This document shows, piece by piece, positions 26,171 to 34,963 of a DNA stretch of 64,000 bases (positions are counted from its first letter, which is position 1; the number at the start of each line of letters is the position of its first letter). The stretch is from Salinicola salarius. GTDB lineage: Bacteria > Pseudomonadota > Gammaproteobacteria > Pseudomonadales > Halomonadaceae. Under the pieces are notes generated by a model. It did not search any database. It saw only the letters and a program-made list of their open reading frames with translations, and was not told where the DNA came from. The translations under genes and the position numbers were made by a program. Where the stretch lies: positions 310,001 to 374,000 of the forward strand of contig NZ_NHOU01000001.1 in assembly GCF_002179555.1 (NCBI RefSeq), in the 5' to 3' direction.

Positions 26171-27330
26171 GTCAGCTCCCGAGTCACCGCCTTCTCCACG
26201 CTCTCGGTGCGTAGGGTCTCCGGTAATACCTGCCATGTGTAGGTCTCCACTTCCAGATGCTGCGAAATCGGTTGCTGACGATGCAGGGCGAGAATGTCGG
26301 CGAGAAACGATTGCGTGGTCTCGAACGGCGGGATCGTCTCCACGAAGATCGGCACGTGGTAATGGATCCGCCACTCCTCGCCGTCGATGCGGGCCTCGTC
26401 AGCCAGCGCCTCGGGCAGGTCCGCGTATCGCACCAGTCCGCTTTCGCTGGCGACCACGACCTGATGCAGATAGGTCCGTTCGCAGAACGGCGCCAGCGCC
26501 TCTCGCTTCGCGGCGTCGAATCGCGGGATTCGCAGCGCCGCGCTCAGCTGCAGCTTGTGGATAGGAATGCCGGCCGTGCGCAGGACTTCGATGCTGGCGG
26601 CCGGATCCTCGAATTCCACCGCCGCGTGGCAGACGTCGTAGCAGACGCCCAGATGCCGCGGCAGCGCCTGCTTCGCCTCGTCGATCGACAGCCCGCTGAG
26701 CTCGCTCAATCGGCCGGCGGCAGCGTCGGAATAGAGCCAGTCGCGGAAGAACGCCACGGTTTCCTCGATGGTCTCCAGGAAGCAGTGGGGCTCGGGCTCC
26801 AGGGCGATGGCGATGGTCACCCGGGTCCGGCTCGCGAGCTCGATGCAGTGGGAGACGGCCTTGAGCAGGTTATCGGCCATTTCGGCTTCCGCGCCTTCGG
26901 CCAGCGGCTTGTAGGTGCCGGGAACGGTGCTCAGGCTCACGGTATCGCCGGCGACGCCGAGCTCCGCCAGCAGGTCGGCCAGCCAGCAGGTGTAGTCCAG
27001 CCGAGCCCGCTGTTTCCAGTCGGGCTGATAGACGTTCTGCTTGACCGGAATGCCGTGGAAGGGGCCGAACGGGAAGCCGTTCATGGTCACCACGCGATAG
27101 TTCTCCCGCGCGAGGATCTCCTTGAGTTCGGCGCGGGCATCGGGGGCACGGAGCTCCTCCAGCGCCTGGGCGGAAAGGCGCAGCCCCACGCCGAAGGTCG
27201 CGTCGGGAGAGAGGGCATCCCGCACGTGCTTGACCGGTCCCAGCAGGGCACCGCGCACCGCTTCCCAGGTCTGGGTCGGGTGGATGTTGAGACAGTAGGT
27301 CAGTTGACCTAGATCGTCAGGCAGCTGCAT
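26146..27330 (-). CDS. eboE: EboE, xylose-isomerase-like TIM-barrel metabolite traffic protein
   Basis: The 394-aa sugar-phosphate isomerase/epimerase-like protein has barrel motifs LTYCLNIHPTQTWEAV at the N-terminus, VVTMNGFPFGPFHG, the metal glutamate in LEPEPHCFLETIEETV, and GVCYDVCHAAVEFEDP. EboE has no proven reaction. It overlaps eboD by 14 bp and eboC by 25 bp, so the three are one translationally coupled unit. Start ATG at 27330 (MQLPDDLGQL). Confidence 0.88.
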   Translation of the reverse strand: MQLPDDLGQLTYCLNIHPTQTWEAVRGALLGPVKHVRDALSPDATFGVGLRLSAQALEELRAPDARAELKEILARENYRVVTMNGFPFGPFHGIPVKQNVYQPDWKQRARLDYTCWLADLLAELGVAGDTVSLSTVPGTYKPLAEGAEAEMADNLLKAVSHCIELASRTRVTIAIALEPEPHCFLETIEETVAFFRDWLYSDAAAGRLSELSGLSIDEAKQALPRHLGVCYDVCHAAVEFEDPAASIEVLRTAGIPIHKLQLSAALRIPRFDAAKREALAPFCERTYLHQVVVASESGLVRYADLPEALADEARIDGEEWRIHYHVPIFVETIPPFETTQSFLADILALHRQQPISQHLEVETYTWQVLPETLRTESVEKAVTRELTWVKQQLI

Positions 27331-28609
27331 GGCGGTTCGCCTCTTCGCGCAGCCAGTCGATCGCGGCTGTCATCAGGGTTTCGTCGATCTTGTGAACATC
27401 GTGTCCACGGCCCAGGCCGGCCAGCAGCGTGATCGTCAGTTCGCCGCCGAGATGTTCCTGGAACTCCCCGAGACCCGCCAGAATGGCAGGCTGGCCGTCG
27501 TCACCGATCTCCAGCAACTGGGCATGGAAGACCGGCAGGCCCAGACGCTTCAACAGCCACACCACGCGCCATTCTGCGCCGGCGGGCAGCAGACCCTTGA
27601 GCACGGAATAGCGGGCATCGAGCGCGATACCGATGGCGACGGCTTCACCGTGGCTGATGCCGTGATGAGTCAGCGCCTCGAGCTTGTGCGCCGACCAGTG
27701 ACCGAAATCCAGCGGGCGCGACGAACCCTGCTCGAACGGATCGCCACCACGGCCGATCTGCTGCATGTGCAGCTCGGCGCTACGGCGGATCATGGTCTCC
27801 TCGGTACGCGGATCGAATTCGGCCAGCGAATCGGCGTTGGCCTCCAGCCAGTCGAAGAAGGCGCCATCGCGGATCAGCGCCACCTTGATCGCCTCGGCAA
27901 TGCCGGCGAGCCGGTCGCGGCGCGAAAGCGTGCACAGGAAGTCGAAGTCGTTGAGCACGGCCCACGGCGGGGCGAAAGTGCCGATGAAGTTCTTGCAACC
28001 CCGGAAATTGACGGCGTTCTTGACCCCGACGCCGCTGTCGTTCTGCGACAGCACGGTGGTCGGTAGACGGATCAGGCGCACGCCGCGATGACCCATGGCG
28101 GCCGCGAGGCCGAGCGCATCCAGCACCGCACCGCCGCCGATGACGATGACATAAGCGTGGCGATCGACACCGTAGCGCCGGATGTCTTCCAGCACGCCGT
28201 TGACCGTCTTCAGGTCGGCCTTGATCGCCTCCCCGCCCGGCACGGTGATCGGCGCCGCGAGCAGGCTCATTCGGCTGGCATGCGCGGCGAAGTAGGCGTT
28301 GATCCGCGTTTCCAGATCCGGCCAGGTGGCGGCGATGCCGGCGTCGACGTAAATCAGGCAGCGGTGGGTCTTGCGCGGCTCCTTGCGCGAGATGACGTCG
28401 GCCAGCAGAGGGTTGTCGGGAGAAAATATCTCCCGGGTAAAAGCGATGGGGTAATCGTAAGCGACGGAAAATCGCTGCCAATAGACTTCCGGCGATGACG
28501 GGATTTGCGAGGTGTCGAGTTGCCGTACTGGCTTCGATTGCATCGCGAAAGTCGGCGATTCGATAGCAACATTGCCATCGATCGAAAACGATAAAGCGGG
28601 CCGGTTCAT
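27317..28609 (-). CDS. eboD: EboD, 3-dehydroquinate synthase-like sugar phosphate cyclase
   Basis: The 430-aa member of the sugar-phosphate-cyclase superfamily has the NAD-binding strand IVIGGGAVLDALG, the loop LPTTVLSQNDSGVGVKNAVN, and zinc ligands in LDFGHWSAHKLE and HHGISHGEAVAIGI. It has a longer N-terminus than AroB (about 360 aa) and is not the shikimate enzyme; EboD is grouped with the evolved cyclases that make cyclitol-like rings. It probably forms the core ring of the ebo product. It is the first gene of eboD-eboE-eboC, with start ATG at 28609 and a 322-bp AT-richer gap upstream. Confidence 0.9.
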   Translation of the reverse strand: MNRPALSFSIDGNVAIESPTFAMQSKPVRQLDTSQIPSSPEVYWQRFSVAYDYPIAFTREIFSPDNPLLADVISRKEPRKTHRCLIYVDAGIAATWPDLETRINAYFAAHASRMSLLAAPITVPGGEAIKADLKTVNGVLEDIRRYGVDRHAYVIVIGGGAVLDALGLAAAMGHRGVRLIRLPTTVLSQNDSGVGVKNAVNFRGCKNFIGTFAPPWAVLNDFDFLCTLSRRDRLAGIAEAIKVALIRDGAFFDWLEANADSLAEFDPRTEETMIRRSAELHMQQIGRGGDPFEQGSSRPLDFGHWSAHKLEALTHHGISHGEAVAIGIALDARYSVLKGLLPAGAEWRVVWLLKRLGLPVFHAQLLEIGDDGQPAILAGLGEFQEHLGGELTITLLAGLGRGHDVHKIDETLMTAAIDWLREEANRHAAA

Positions 28610-28931
28610 GAAGTTATCGCCTGCGTAAGGGGTCCGAAAACGAAAAGGCGGACCGCTTCATTAGGGGGCGGTCGCGCTTGGCCTTGGCCTGGGTTTTACG
28701 GGGTTAGCTTCGGGGTTTCGTGGGGCAGGCGACAAGAATGGTTCTTCTGCTACGAAGTATTAGCAACGTATCGAGTTTTTGGACGTGTCGGTACTCATCA
28801 AAACGGTAATGGCGAGCCAGTATGTCGTTTTTAATTGATTGTTATTGATAAGGTTTTGAATATTTCAAGTAACACTGGTTCGAGCGATGGCGTTATCCCG
28901 GAAAACAACGGGGACGCCATGCTTCGAGTCA
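28610..28931. other. AT-richer gap upstream of eboD
   Basis: No convincing gene. The stretch 28741-28880 is noticeably AT-rich (for example TTTTTAATTGATTGTTATTG), unlike the flanks. It must contain the eboD promoter on the minus strand and the end of the MFS transcript. Confidence 0.6.
28887..28920 (-). terminator. possible terminator of the MFS gene
   Basis: An interrupted stem, ATGGCGT / ACGCCAT plus CCCG / CGGG with a small bulge, lies 11 bp beyond the MFS stop codon on the minus strand. There is no T-run. Confidence 0.4.
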
Positions 28932-30221
28932 TCACGCCGACTTGCCGGTGGCTGCCGTAGCAGGGGCGTCCACCGGCTCCTCTTCGATGCCGTCGAGGCG
29001 GTCGGCTCGCCGCAGGACGGGGAAACTCCACATCCATAGCCCGACGATCGCCAGCGTGCCGACGGAACCGATGACCGCTGCCGGCACGGTGCCGAACCAT
29101 GACGCGGTGACGCCGGATTCGAACTCCCCGAGTTCGTTGGAGGCGCCGATGAATAACATGTTGACGGCGTTGACCCGGCCGCGCATCTCGTCCGGTGTCG
29201 CCAGTTGCAGCAGGGTCAGGCGGACGTAGACGCTGATCATGTCAGCGGCTCCGGCGATCAGCAGCGCGCCGAACGAGAGCCAGAACCAGTGGGAGAGCGC
29301 GAACACCATGTTGGCGAGGCCGAATACGGCCACGGCAGCGAACATGATCATGCCGGCATGACGCTTGATGGCGCGCACGCCGAGATAGAGCCCCATCAGG
29401 AAGGCGCCGATGGCGATAGCGCTGCGCAGGGCGCCGAGCCCTTCCGGGCCGACATGCAGAATTTCATGCGCGTAGACCGGCAGCAGCGCAACGATCCCCC
29501 CGAACAGCACGGCGAACAAATCCAGCGAAATGACCCCGAGAATCACCGGTTTGTTGCGGATGTAATGAATGCCGGCGGTAAAGCGCTGCCAGGCGGTATC
29601 GTCGGTCTGTACGCGTTCGAAGGCATAGCGCACCGGCACGCCGGCCAGCGCCAACTGGGCGACGAGGAAGCAACCCAGGTTGACGCTGTAGGTCAGCGTC
29701 GGGCCGAAGGCGTAAAGCAGCCCGCCCAGCATGGGGCCACCGATCACGCCGATCTTCATGATCGATGAATTGAGGGCGATCGCCTTGCCCAGTTGATCGC
29801 GAGGCACGATCTGCGGCAGCAGGCTCTGCAGCGTCGGCCCGGTAAAGGCCCGAGCGGCGCCGAACAACACCAGCACGGCATAGAACGGTACCGCGGAGTC
29901 GGGCTGCTTCAACGACAGCAGGATCAGCAGCCCGCTGCAGAGTGCCTGGGCGGCCCAGCTGAGTTGAAGGATTCGCTTGCGGTCGAAACGGTCCACGACA
30001 TCGCCGGCCGGCAGCAACAGCACCACCATGGGCAGGAACTGGGCCAGGCCGACATAGCCCAGCGTCAGCGGGTCGTGGGTAATGTCGTAGACCTGCCATG
30101 CCACCACGATTGCCTGGATCTGCATGGCGAAGACCGCGCAGAGGCGGGAGGCGAGAAAGGGGGCGAAACCGGGCTGGCGATAAACGGGGCTGTCGGGACT
30201 GTCGGCGGTGTCTGCGGGCAT
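28932..30221 (-). CDS. MFS transporter, EntS/DHA3-like
   Basis: The 429-aa inner-membrane exporter has 12 helices. The N-terminal domain shows QVYDITHDPLTLGYVGLAQ and the MFS loop GDVVDRFDRKR; RAFTGPTLQSLLPQIVPRD and MRGRVNAVNMLFIGASNELG are typical of the DHA3/EntS subgroup that exports siderophores or macrolides. The substrate here is unknown. It lies next to eboD on the same strand but upstream of it, separated by 322 bp, so a link to the ebo product is possible but unproven. Start ATG at 30221. Confidence 0.88.
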   Translation of the reverse strand: MPADTADSPDSPVYRQPGFAPFLASRLCAVFAMQIQAIVVAWQVYDITHDPLTLGYVGLAQFLPMVVLLLPAGDVVDRFDRKRILQLSWAAQALCSGLLILLSLKQPDSAVPFYAVLVLFGAARAFTGPTLQSLLPQIVPRDQLGKAIALNSSIMKIGVIGGPMLGGLLYAFGPTLTYSVNLGCFLVAQLALAGVPVRYAFERVQTDDTAWQRFTAGIHYIRNKPVILGVISLDLFAVLFGGIVALLPVYAHEILHVGPEGLGALRSAIAIGAFLMGLYLGVRAIKRHAGMIMFAAVAVFGLANMVFALSHWFWLSFGALLIAGAADMISVYVRLTLLQLATPDEMRGRVNAVNMLFIGASNELGEFESGVTASWFGTVPAAVIGSVGTLAIVGLWMWSFPVLRRADRLDGIEEEPVDAPATAATGKSA

Positions 30222-30663
30222 GGTGATCTGATCGTGAGGCAGGGACGGCTGGTTAGCGTGCTAATCGCTCAGCATACGCTGTTACGCGACAAAAAGCCGC
30301 TGGCGGTTGGCATTGCCTCTGTCTCGTGGCGATAGGCGTCGCCTTGATGCTGGCTCGTGTTTGTCAATCGGGGGCTTTGGATAACGCCAGATAATGGCGA
30401 GTCGGCGGTTGCGCCAAAGTGGCGCAATAGGCGCATTTATCGACGTTTTTTCGACTTCTTTTGGAGCGAGGGCGGGCGTATAGTTCGCTCGCTCTCGACC
30501 TCTCGGGGCGGGTTTTCTTCGACGATCGAACCGTCATCCGGGAGGGCGCCGCGACGGCGCGAGCGTCTCATCTGTTCTAGCCTATCCGTTTGGAACCGTC
30601 GGCTGCCGTGCCTGCACGAATTGCCGGCCTTATTCAAAGTGCATTTTCGAGGTTCGTGGCCTT
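30222..30663. other. 442-bp divergent region between two MFS genes
   Basis: No gene can be supported. It has two palindromes (listed separately), and a T-rich patch at 30444-30462. It must carry divergent promoters for the flanking transporters; TATAGT at 30479 is a possible -10 without a clear -35. Confidence 0.5.
30385..30427. promoter_or_regulatory. two operator-like palindromes
   Basis: CGCCA-N5-TGGCG (30385-30399) and TTGCGCCA-AAG-TGGCGCAA (30409-30427) are perfect inverted repeats sharing the half-site TGGCG, with centres about 26 bp apart. Their place in a divergent promoter region suggests a repressor site. No local regulator gene is obvious. Confidence 0.45.
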
Positions 30664-32070
30664 ATGTCTCGGCAATTGCTTTCCATGGCGCTGGCACCGC
30701 TACTCGGTCTTTTCATCCTGGGTATCGGCAACGGCTTCCTGGCATCGTTGATTACCCTGCGTCTGGACGCCGCCGGTGAATCCGTCACCACCATCGGCTG
30801 GGTGTCCGCCGCGTACTACATCGGTCTGGCGATCGGCGCGCTGTTCAATGATCGGCTGCTGTTGAGAATCGGCCATATTCGCGCCTACGCCTGCTTCGCA
30901 TCGCTGGTAGCGGTAACCGTGCTGCTGCAGGGCATGTGGCTCAACGCCGAGCTGTGGTTCACGCTGCGCCTGATCGGTGGGTGGGCGACGCTGGGTGTCT
31001 ATCTGGTCATCGAAAGCTGGTTGCTGACCGCGGCCGATACCCGGGTTCGGGGCCGGCTGCTGGCGCTCTACATGATCGCGCTCTATGGCGCCGGGGTAAT
31101 CGGGCAACTGCTGCTGGGCGTGGCGGACCATGCCGGCGCCAGCCAGCCATTCATGATCATCGCCATGCTGGCGTCGCTGTCGGTGCTGCCGCTGGGCATG
31201 ATTCCGCGGGTCTCGCCGCTGATCGAGCACGCCGAGCCGCTGTCGCCCTGGCGGCTGATCACCGTCACGCCGACCGGTGTGATGGGCTGTTTCGGCTCGG
31301 GGCTGGCGGTTTCGGCCATCTACAGTCTGTTGCCGCTCTATCTGCAGCGCAGTGGCTTCGAGGTGCAGCAGATCGGCGAAATGATGGCGGTGGTCATTCT
31401 GGGTGGCATGTTGCTGCAATATCCCATCGGGCGCTGGTCCGACCGGCATGACCGTCAGATCGTGCTGATTCTGATCGGTGGCGTACTGGCAGTGCTGTGT
31501 GGCGGGGTGATGCTGCTGCCGGATCTGCCCGGCCTGCTGGCGGCCATGCTGTTTTTGATTGGTGGTGGCGTGTTCGCACTCTATCCGGTGGCGGTGAGCC
31601 ACGCGGCCGACCGTGCACCGGCCGGCGCGCTGGTGCGGATGAGCCAGGGCTTGCTGCTGATCAATGCGCTGGGAGCGACCCTCAGTCCGCCGCTGATCAC
31701 GCCGCTGATGATTCATACCGGCAACGCGGGGTTGTTCGTGGCGCTGGCCGGGCTCGGCGTGGTGCTGGTGGCATTCTTCGTCTGGCGTCGGAGTCGGCGT
31801 CCGGCGCCGATGCCGATGGCGCCGTTTACCTCCAACCCGCAGCAGTCGGTGGTGGGTGCCGAGCTCAGCGTGACCGACGAGCTGGTGCAGGGCGCGATCG
31901 AGCACGAACACATGGAAGACCTGTCGCAGCTGGTGCCGGACGTGGAAACGGCGCTTCCCGGTGATATGGAGAGCGATATGGATAACGACGTGGAAGACGA
32001 CCCCGCGACACCTTTCACGACCGAGAAGCGAGAAAGCGTCGCCAGTCGCCAGACGTCGGCGACCGAATAG
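30664..32070 (+). CDS. MFS transporter, YcaD-like
   Basis: The 468-aa membrane protein has 12 helices with the YcaD-type pattern (LRLDAAGESVTTIGWVSAAY, GATLSPPLITPLMI). It carries an unusual acidic C-terminal tail of about 85 residues containing DMESDMDNDVEDD, predicted cytoplasmic and disordered. The substrate is unknown. The ATG at 30664 is the only sensible start. Just past the stop the sequence GACCGAATAGACCGGCG is partly duplicated. Confidence 0.88.
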   Translation: MSRQLLSMALAPLLGLFILGIGNGFLASLITLRLDAAGESVTTIGWVSAAYYIGLAIGALFNDRLLLRIGHIRAYACFASLVAVTVLLQGMWLNAELWFTLRLIGGWATLGVYLVIESWLLTAADTRVRGRLLALYMIALYGAGVIGQLLLGVADHAGASQPFMIIAMLASLSVLPLGMIPRVSPLIEHAEPLSPWRLITVTPTGVMGCFGSGLAVSAIYSLLPLYLQRSGFEVQQIGEMMAVVILGGMLLQYPIGRWSDRHDRQIVLILIGGVLAVLCGGVMLLPDLPGLLAAMLFLIGGGVFALYPVAVSHAADRAPAGALVRMSQGLLLINALGATLSPPLITPLMIHTGNAGLFVALAGLGVVLVAFFVWRRSRRPAPMPMAPFTSNPQQSVVGAELSVTDELVQGAIEHEHMEDLSQLVPDVETALPGDMESDMDNDVEDDPATPFTTEKRESVASRQTSATE

Positions 32071-32098
32071 ACCGGCGACCGAATAGACCGGCGGCCGA

Positions 32099-32764
32099 CT
32101 AGCGGGCTGGATCGATCACGCCGCCCAGCGAGGCATTGCGGCGGAACCAGCCGGCGATGCTGACTCGGGGCATGCGCGTCGGCAGCACTTCGTGGGGAAT
32201 GCGGTCGGAGAGAAAGCAGGCGAAGGTGCCGGCCTCCGGATGCACGCGGGCGACCTCGCGCTCGGGTTCGTGTTCGTCGTAGAGCGCCATCTCGCCACCG
32301 CCGTCGGCGGGCCAGTCCGGATTGAGATAGAGCACGGTCGAAATGACGCGGTTGGCCCGACCGCGAAAGCTGTCGTAGTGCTTGCGATAGAAGGCGCCCG
32401 GCGGATAGTGGGCGAAGTGGGCCTCGAATTCGAACAATCCGGCGTAGAGCGCGAGGTTGATCTGCTGCTGGAGTTCGCTCATCAGCGCCAGGTAGCGTCG
32501 TTGCGCCAGGCTTTCCCGATCCAGCCAATGAATGGCGTCGCCGCGAATGTCGCGCCGCAGCATGCGTTCGTCCCCACGGCCGATGGCGGCTTCCTGAAGC
32601 GCCGCCTGCCGATGCAACAGCTGCAGTTCCTCCAGCAGGTCCCGGCACAGCGCCGGGGCGAGAAAACGTGTGCCGACGTACCAGCCGCGTTCCACCAGTC
32701 CATCGATCAAGGCGGATAGCTGGGCGCTGTCCCAGAAGGCGTGATGGGCGTCGTTGGGGGTCAT
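32099..32764 (-). CDS. 2-oxoglutarate/Fe(II)-dependent oxygenase (prolyl-4-hydroxylase-like)
   Basis: The 221-aa protein has the double-stranded beta-helix triad: H129 and D131 in YRKHYDSF, H191 in RIPHEVLP, and the 2-oxoglutarate-binding arginine R200 before VSIAGWF. The VISTVLYLNPDWPADGGGEM block is typical of the P4Hc/SM-20 group. Such bacterial enzymes hydroxylate protein residues or small molecules. The substrate is unknown. It converges on the YcaD-like MFS gene with only 28 bp between, and its start lies 7 bp beyond the end of the upstream NUDIX gene, suggesting co-transcription. Confidence 0.88.
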   Translation of the reverse strand: MTPNDAHHAFWDSAQLSALIDGLVERGWYVGTRFLAPALCRDLLEELQLLHRQAALQEAAIGRGDERMLRRDIRGDAIHWLDRESLAQRRYLALMSELQQQINLALYAGLFEFEAHFAHYPPGAFYRKHYDSFRGRANRVISTVLYLNPDWPADGGGEMALYDEHEPEREVARVHPEAGTFACFLSDRIPHEVLPTRMPRVSIAGWFRRNASLGGVIDPAR

Positions 32765-32771
32765 GAAGCAC

Positions 32772-33428
32772 TCACTCCGGAATCTTGCCGGGCTGGCCTG
32801 ACCGCGCCGTGGTGTGGCGTCGGCGCTGCGGATGATAGCGCAACTCCCCTTGCGTGGGTTTGCGGTCCAGCGCGATATCGCTTTCGAAGCCCACGGCCAG
32901 CAACTCCACCAGCATCATGGCCGACAACCCCCAGATCATGCGGTCCTCGAAAAGATAGCTGGGTACGTACCAGGGCTGATCGTCGACCGGAATGACATCA
33001 GTATGGCTACGATGGTCATCGATGAAGTGACGCATGGGAACCTCGAAGATCGAAGCGATTTCACCCGGCTCCGCCTTCAGCGGCAGGTCTGGCTCGACCA
33101 GACCGACGAAAGGCGTCACGCGCAGGCCATGGAGCGAGATCACGTCGCTCAGACGCCCGATGACATCGACCTGTCCAGGCTGGAGGGCTATCTCCTCGTG
33201 GGTTTCCCGCAGTGCCGTGGCGAGCAGATCCCGGTCTTCCGGCTCCCGCTTGCCGCCCGGGAAGGCGACCTGGCCGGCGTGCTGGGTCAGATGCGCGGTG
33301 CGCTGGGTGAACAGCAGCGTTGGCTCGGGGCGCGCGACGATGGGGAGAAGCACGGCCGCCTGAGGGTAGGCGCCGTCCAACCGACGCGGGCGATGTGCTT
33401 GCAGGCGTTCACGGACTTTCTCTAACAT
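32772..33428 (-). CDS. NUDIX hydrolase, CoA pyrophosphatase-type
   Basis: The 218-aa hydrolase contains the CoA-pyrophosphatase signature LTQHAGQVAFPGGKREPEDR and the NUDIX box ATALRETHEEIAL. It resembles NudL/YeaB, which cleaves coenzyme A and its derivatives to 3',5'-ADP and phosphopantetheine. I chose the ATG at 33428 (MLEKVRERL); a TTG at 33461 would add 11 residues without a ribosome site. It is the upstream partner of the oxygenase gene and divergent from a second NUDIX gene. Confidence 0.88.
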   Translation of the reverse strand: MLEKVRERLQAHRPRRLDGAYPQAAVLLPIVARPEPTLLFTQRTAHLTQHAGQVAFPGGKREPEDRDLLATALRETHEEIALQPGQVDVIGRLSDVISLHGLRVTPFVGLVEPDLPLKAEPGEIASIFEVPMRHFIDDHRSHTDVIPVDDQPWYVPSYLFEDRMIWGLSAMMLVELLAVGFESDIALDRKPTQGELRYHPQRRRHTTARSGQPGKIPE

Positions 33429-33540
33429 GCGATTTGACTCAACAGACCCTGGACTGACCAACGTGCCGATCGACGGTGCCTGGCGGCTCCTGCGAACTCG
33501 AAACCCTCCGACACGCGAGGCGTTATAAACCCGAGACTCT

Positions 33541-34098
33541 ATGAACTACTGTAGCCATTGCGGCCATACCGTGCGTTTCGCGATTCCGGACGGCGACGAC
33601 CGCCCCCGGTTCCTGTGCGATGCCTGCCATACCATCCATTACCAGAATCCGCGCATCGTGGCCGGCACGCTGCCGGTAGCCGGGGAGCGCATCCTGCTGT
33701 GCCGTCGCGCCATCGCGCCGCGCAAGGGCTTCTGGACGCTGCCGGCGGGGTTCATGGAGAACGCGGAAACCGTGGAGCAGGCGGCGCTGCGGGAAACCCG
33801 TGAAGAGGCCCGTGCCGTCGTCGACGATCCGACACTGTATACCCTGATCAGCCTGCCGCACATCAATCAGGTGTACATGATCTTTCTCGGCAATCTCAAC
33901 GGCGATTTCGCCGCCGGGCCGGAGAGTCTCGAGGTCGAACTGTTCGAGGAGACCCAGATCCCCTGGGACGAACTGGCCTTTCCCACCATCGAACGCACGC
34001 TGCGCCACTTCTTCGATGATCGGCGTCAGGGTACCTTCGAGCTGCATCTCAGCCAGATCGGCAAGGAGGAGAGGGAGCGCTACCTCGGCTCCGCCTGA
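33541..34098 (+). CDS. zinc-ribbon NUDIX hydrolase
   Basis: The 185-aa protein starts with a zinc ribbon (CSHCG at 4-8 and CDAC at about 26-29) followed by TIHYQNPRIVAGTLP, then a NUDIX domain with GFMENAETVEQAALRETREE as the catalytic box. This arrangement resembles NudC-like NADH pyrophosphatases and ADP-ribose pyrophosphatases of Pseudomonas and Halomonas, but it is shorter than NudC and lacks its N-terminal domain. The nucleotide substrate is unknown. Confidence 0.88.
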   Translation: MNYCSHCGHTVRFAIPDGDDRPRFLCDACHTIHYQNPRIVAGTLPVAGERILLCRRAIAPRKGFWTLPAGFMENAETVEQAALRETREEARAVVDDPTLYTLISLPHINQVYMIFLGNLNGDFAAGPESLEVELFEETQIPWDELAFPTIERTLRHFFDDRRQGTFELHLSQIGKEERERYLGSA

Positions 34099-34152
34099 GC
34101 GCGCCCTCGGGCCGCGAGATGGCGATCCTGTCTCGGACCGATCTTGTCAAAT

Positions 34153-34476
34153 TTAGGGCAGGGAATCCGGATCGCTCAGCGGCCACACGTCGTAGGCCGG
34201 CTCCTCGTAGGGATGCGCGTCGATCAGCGCCTTGATCGCAGCGCGTATCAGGCGGTTCTCGCAGACCAGTTCGACCCGATACTCCTCGACGCTTTCCAGC
34301 GCACCGACATCGCCTATATGAGGCTGGGCACCCGGAAGCGGCCGGAACTGGCCCACGCCACGCATCTGGAAACAGCACGCCTCGTAATCGCCGATGCGTC
34401 CGGCGCCGCTGGCGAACACCGCGTCCTTGACGCTTTCCAGATGGGATTCGGGAACGAAGAAGGCCAGTTTGTACAT
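34153..34476 (-). CDS. YqfO/NIF3 C-terminal-domain-like protein
   Basis: The 107-aa protein, MYKLAFFVPESHLESVKDAV at the start and HPYEEPAYDVWPL at the end, matches the small stand-alone PII-like domain otherwise inserted in NIF3/YqfO proteins. GAGRIGDYEACCFQ is the central signature. The function is unknown; the ferredoxin-like fold suggests metal or metabolite sensing. The ATG at 34476 was chosen by family length; the frame is open for more than a kilobase upstream only as a shadow of ispD. Confidence 0.85.
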   Translation of the reverse strand: MYKLAFFVPESHLESVKDAVFASGAGRIGDYEACCFQMRGVGQFRPLPGAQPHIGDVGALESVEEYRVELVCENRLIRAAIKALIDAHPYEEPAYDVWPLSDPDSLP

Positions 34477-34639
34477 GAGATCGTCGATTCCGGATTCGGT
34501 CGTGGCGGTGGGCCGCATGCGGCGATGATGGCATAATGAGCCGCGCTCCGACAGCGGCCTGCTGCGCCCTTTCCCGAGGGCCGTGGCCTGTCGGGAATGA
34601 ACTGTCCGAAATGAATCGTGCCGACCGGAAGCCTTGGCG

Positions 34640-34963
34640 ATGTGGAAATGGGTCATTGTGGTATTGGTTATCATGCTGGGGCTGATGCAGTACCGGCTGT
34701 GGTTCGGCGAGGGTGGCATCCGGGAATTCAACGACATCCAGGCCCGCGCCGATACCCTGGAAGGCGATACCGAAGTGCTCGGCGCGCGCAACGCCCGTCT
34801 CGCTGCCGAAGTCGTCGACCTCAAGAACGGGCTCGATGCCATCGAGGAGCGGGCGCGCAGCGATATCGGCATGGTTCGCGAGGACGAGCAGTTCTTCTGG
34901 GTGCCTGGTGTCGAGGATCCCGATGACGGACCCGCAGCGCGCACGGGGGTCGTCCAGCCATGA
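34640..34963 (+). CDS. ftsB: cell division protein FtsB
   Basis: The 107-aa bitopic protein has one N-terminal membrane helix (about residues 4-18, VIVVLVIMLGLMQYRLW) and a periplasmic coiled coil (about 30-65, GDTEVLGARNARLAAEVVDLKNG), ending in the conserved ARSDIGMVREDEQFFWV. FtsB links FtsQ and FtsL in the divisome. The ATG at 34640 follows GGAAG; a TTG two codons earlier is also possible. It overlaps ispD by four bases, the usual proteobacterial arrangement. Confidence 0.93.
   Translation: MWKWVIVVLVIMLGLMQYRLWFGEGGIREFNDIQARADTLEGDTEVLGARNARLAAEVVDLKNGLDAIEERARSDIGMVREDEQFFWVPGVEDPDDGPAARTGVVQP

Noticed and set aside
26171-26374. Longer EboC N-terminus
   Set aside because: It would overlap eboE by 229 bp, has no ribosome site and no hydrophobic or conserved content.
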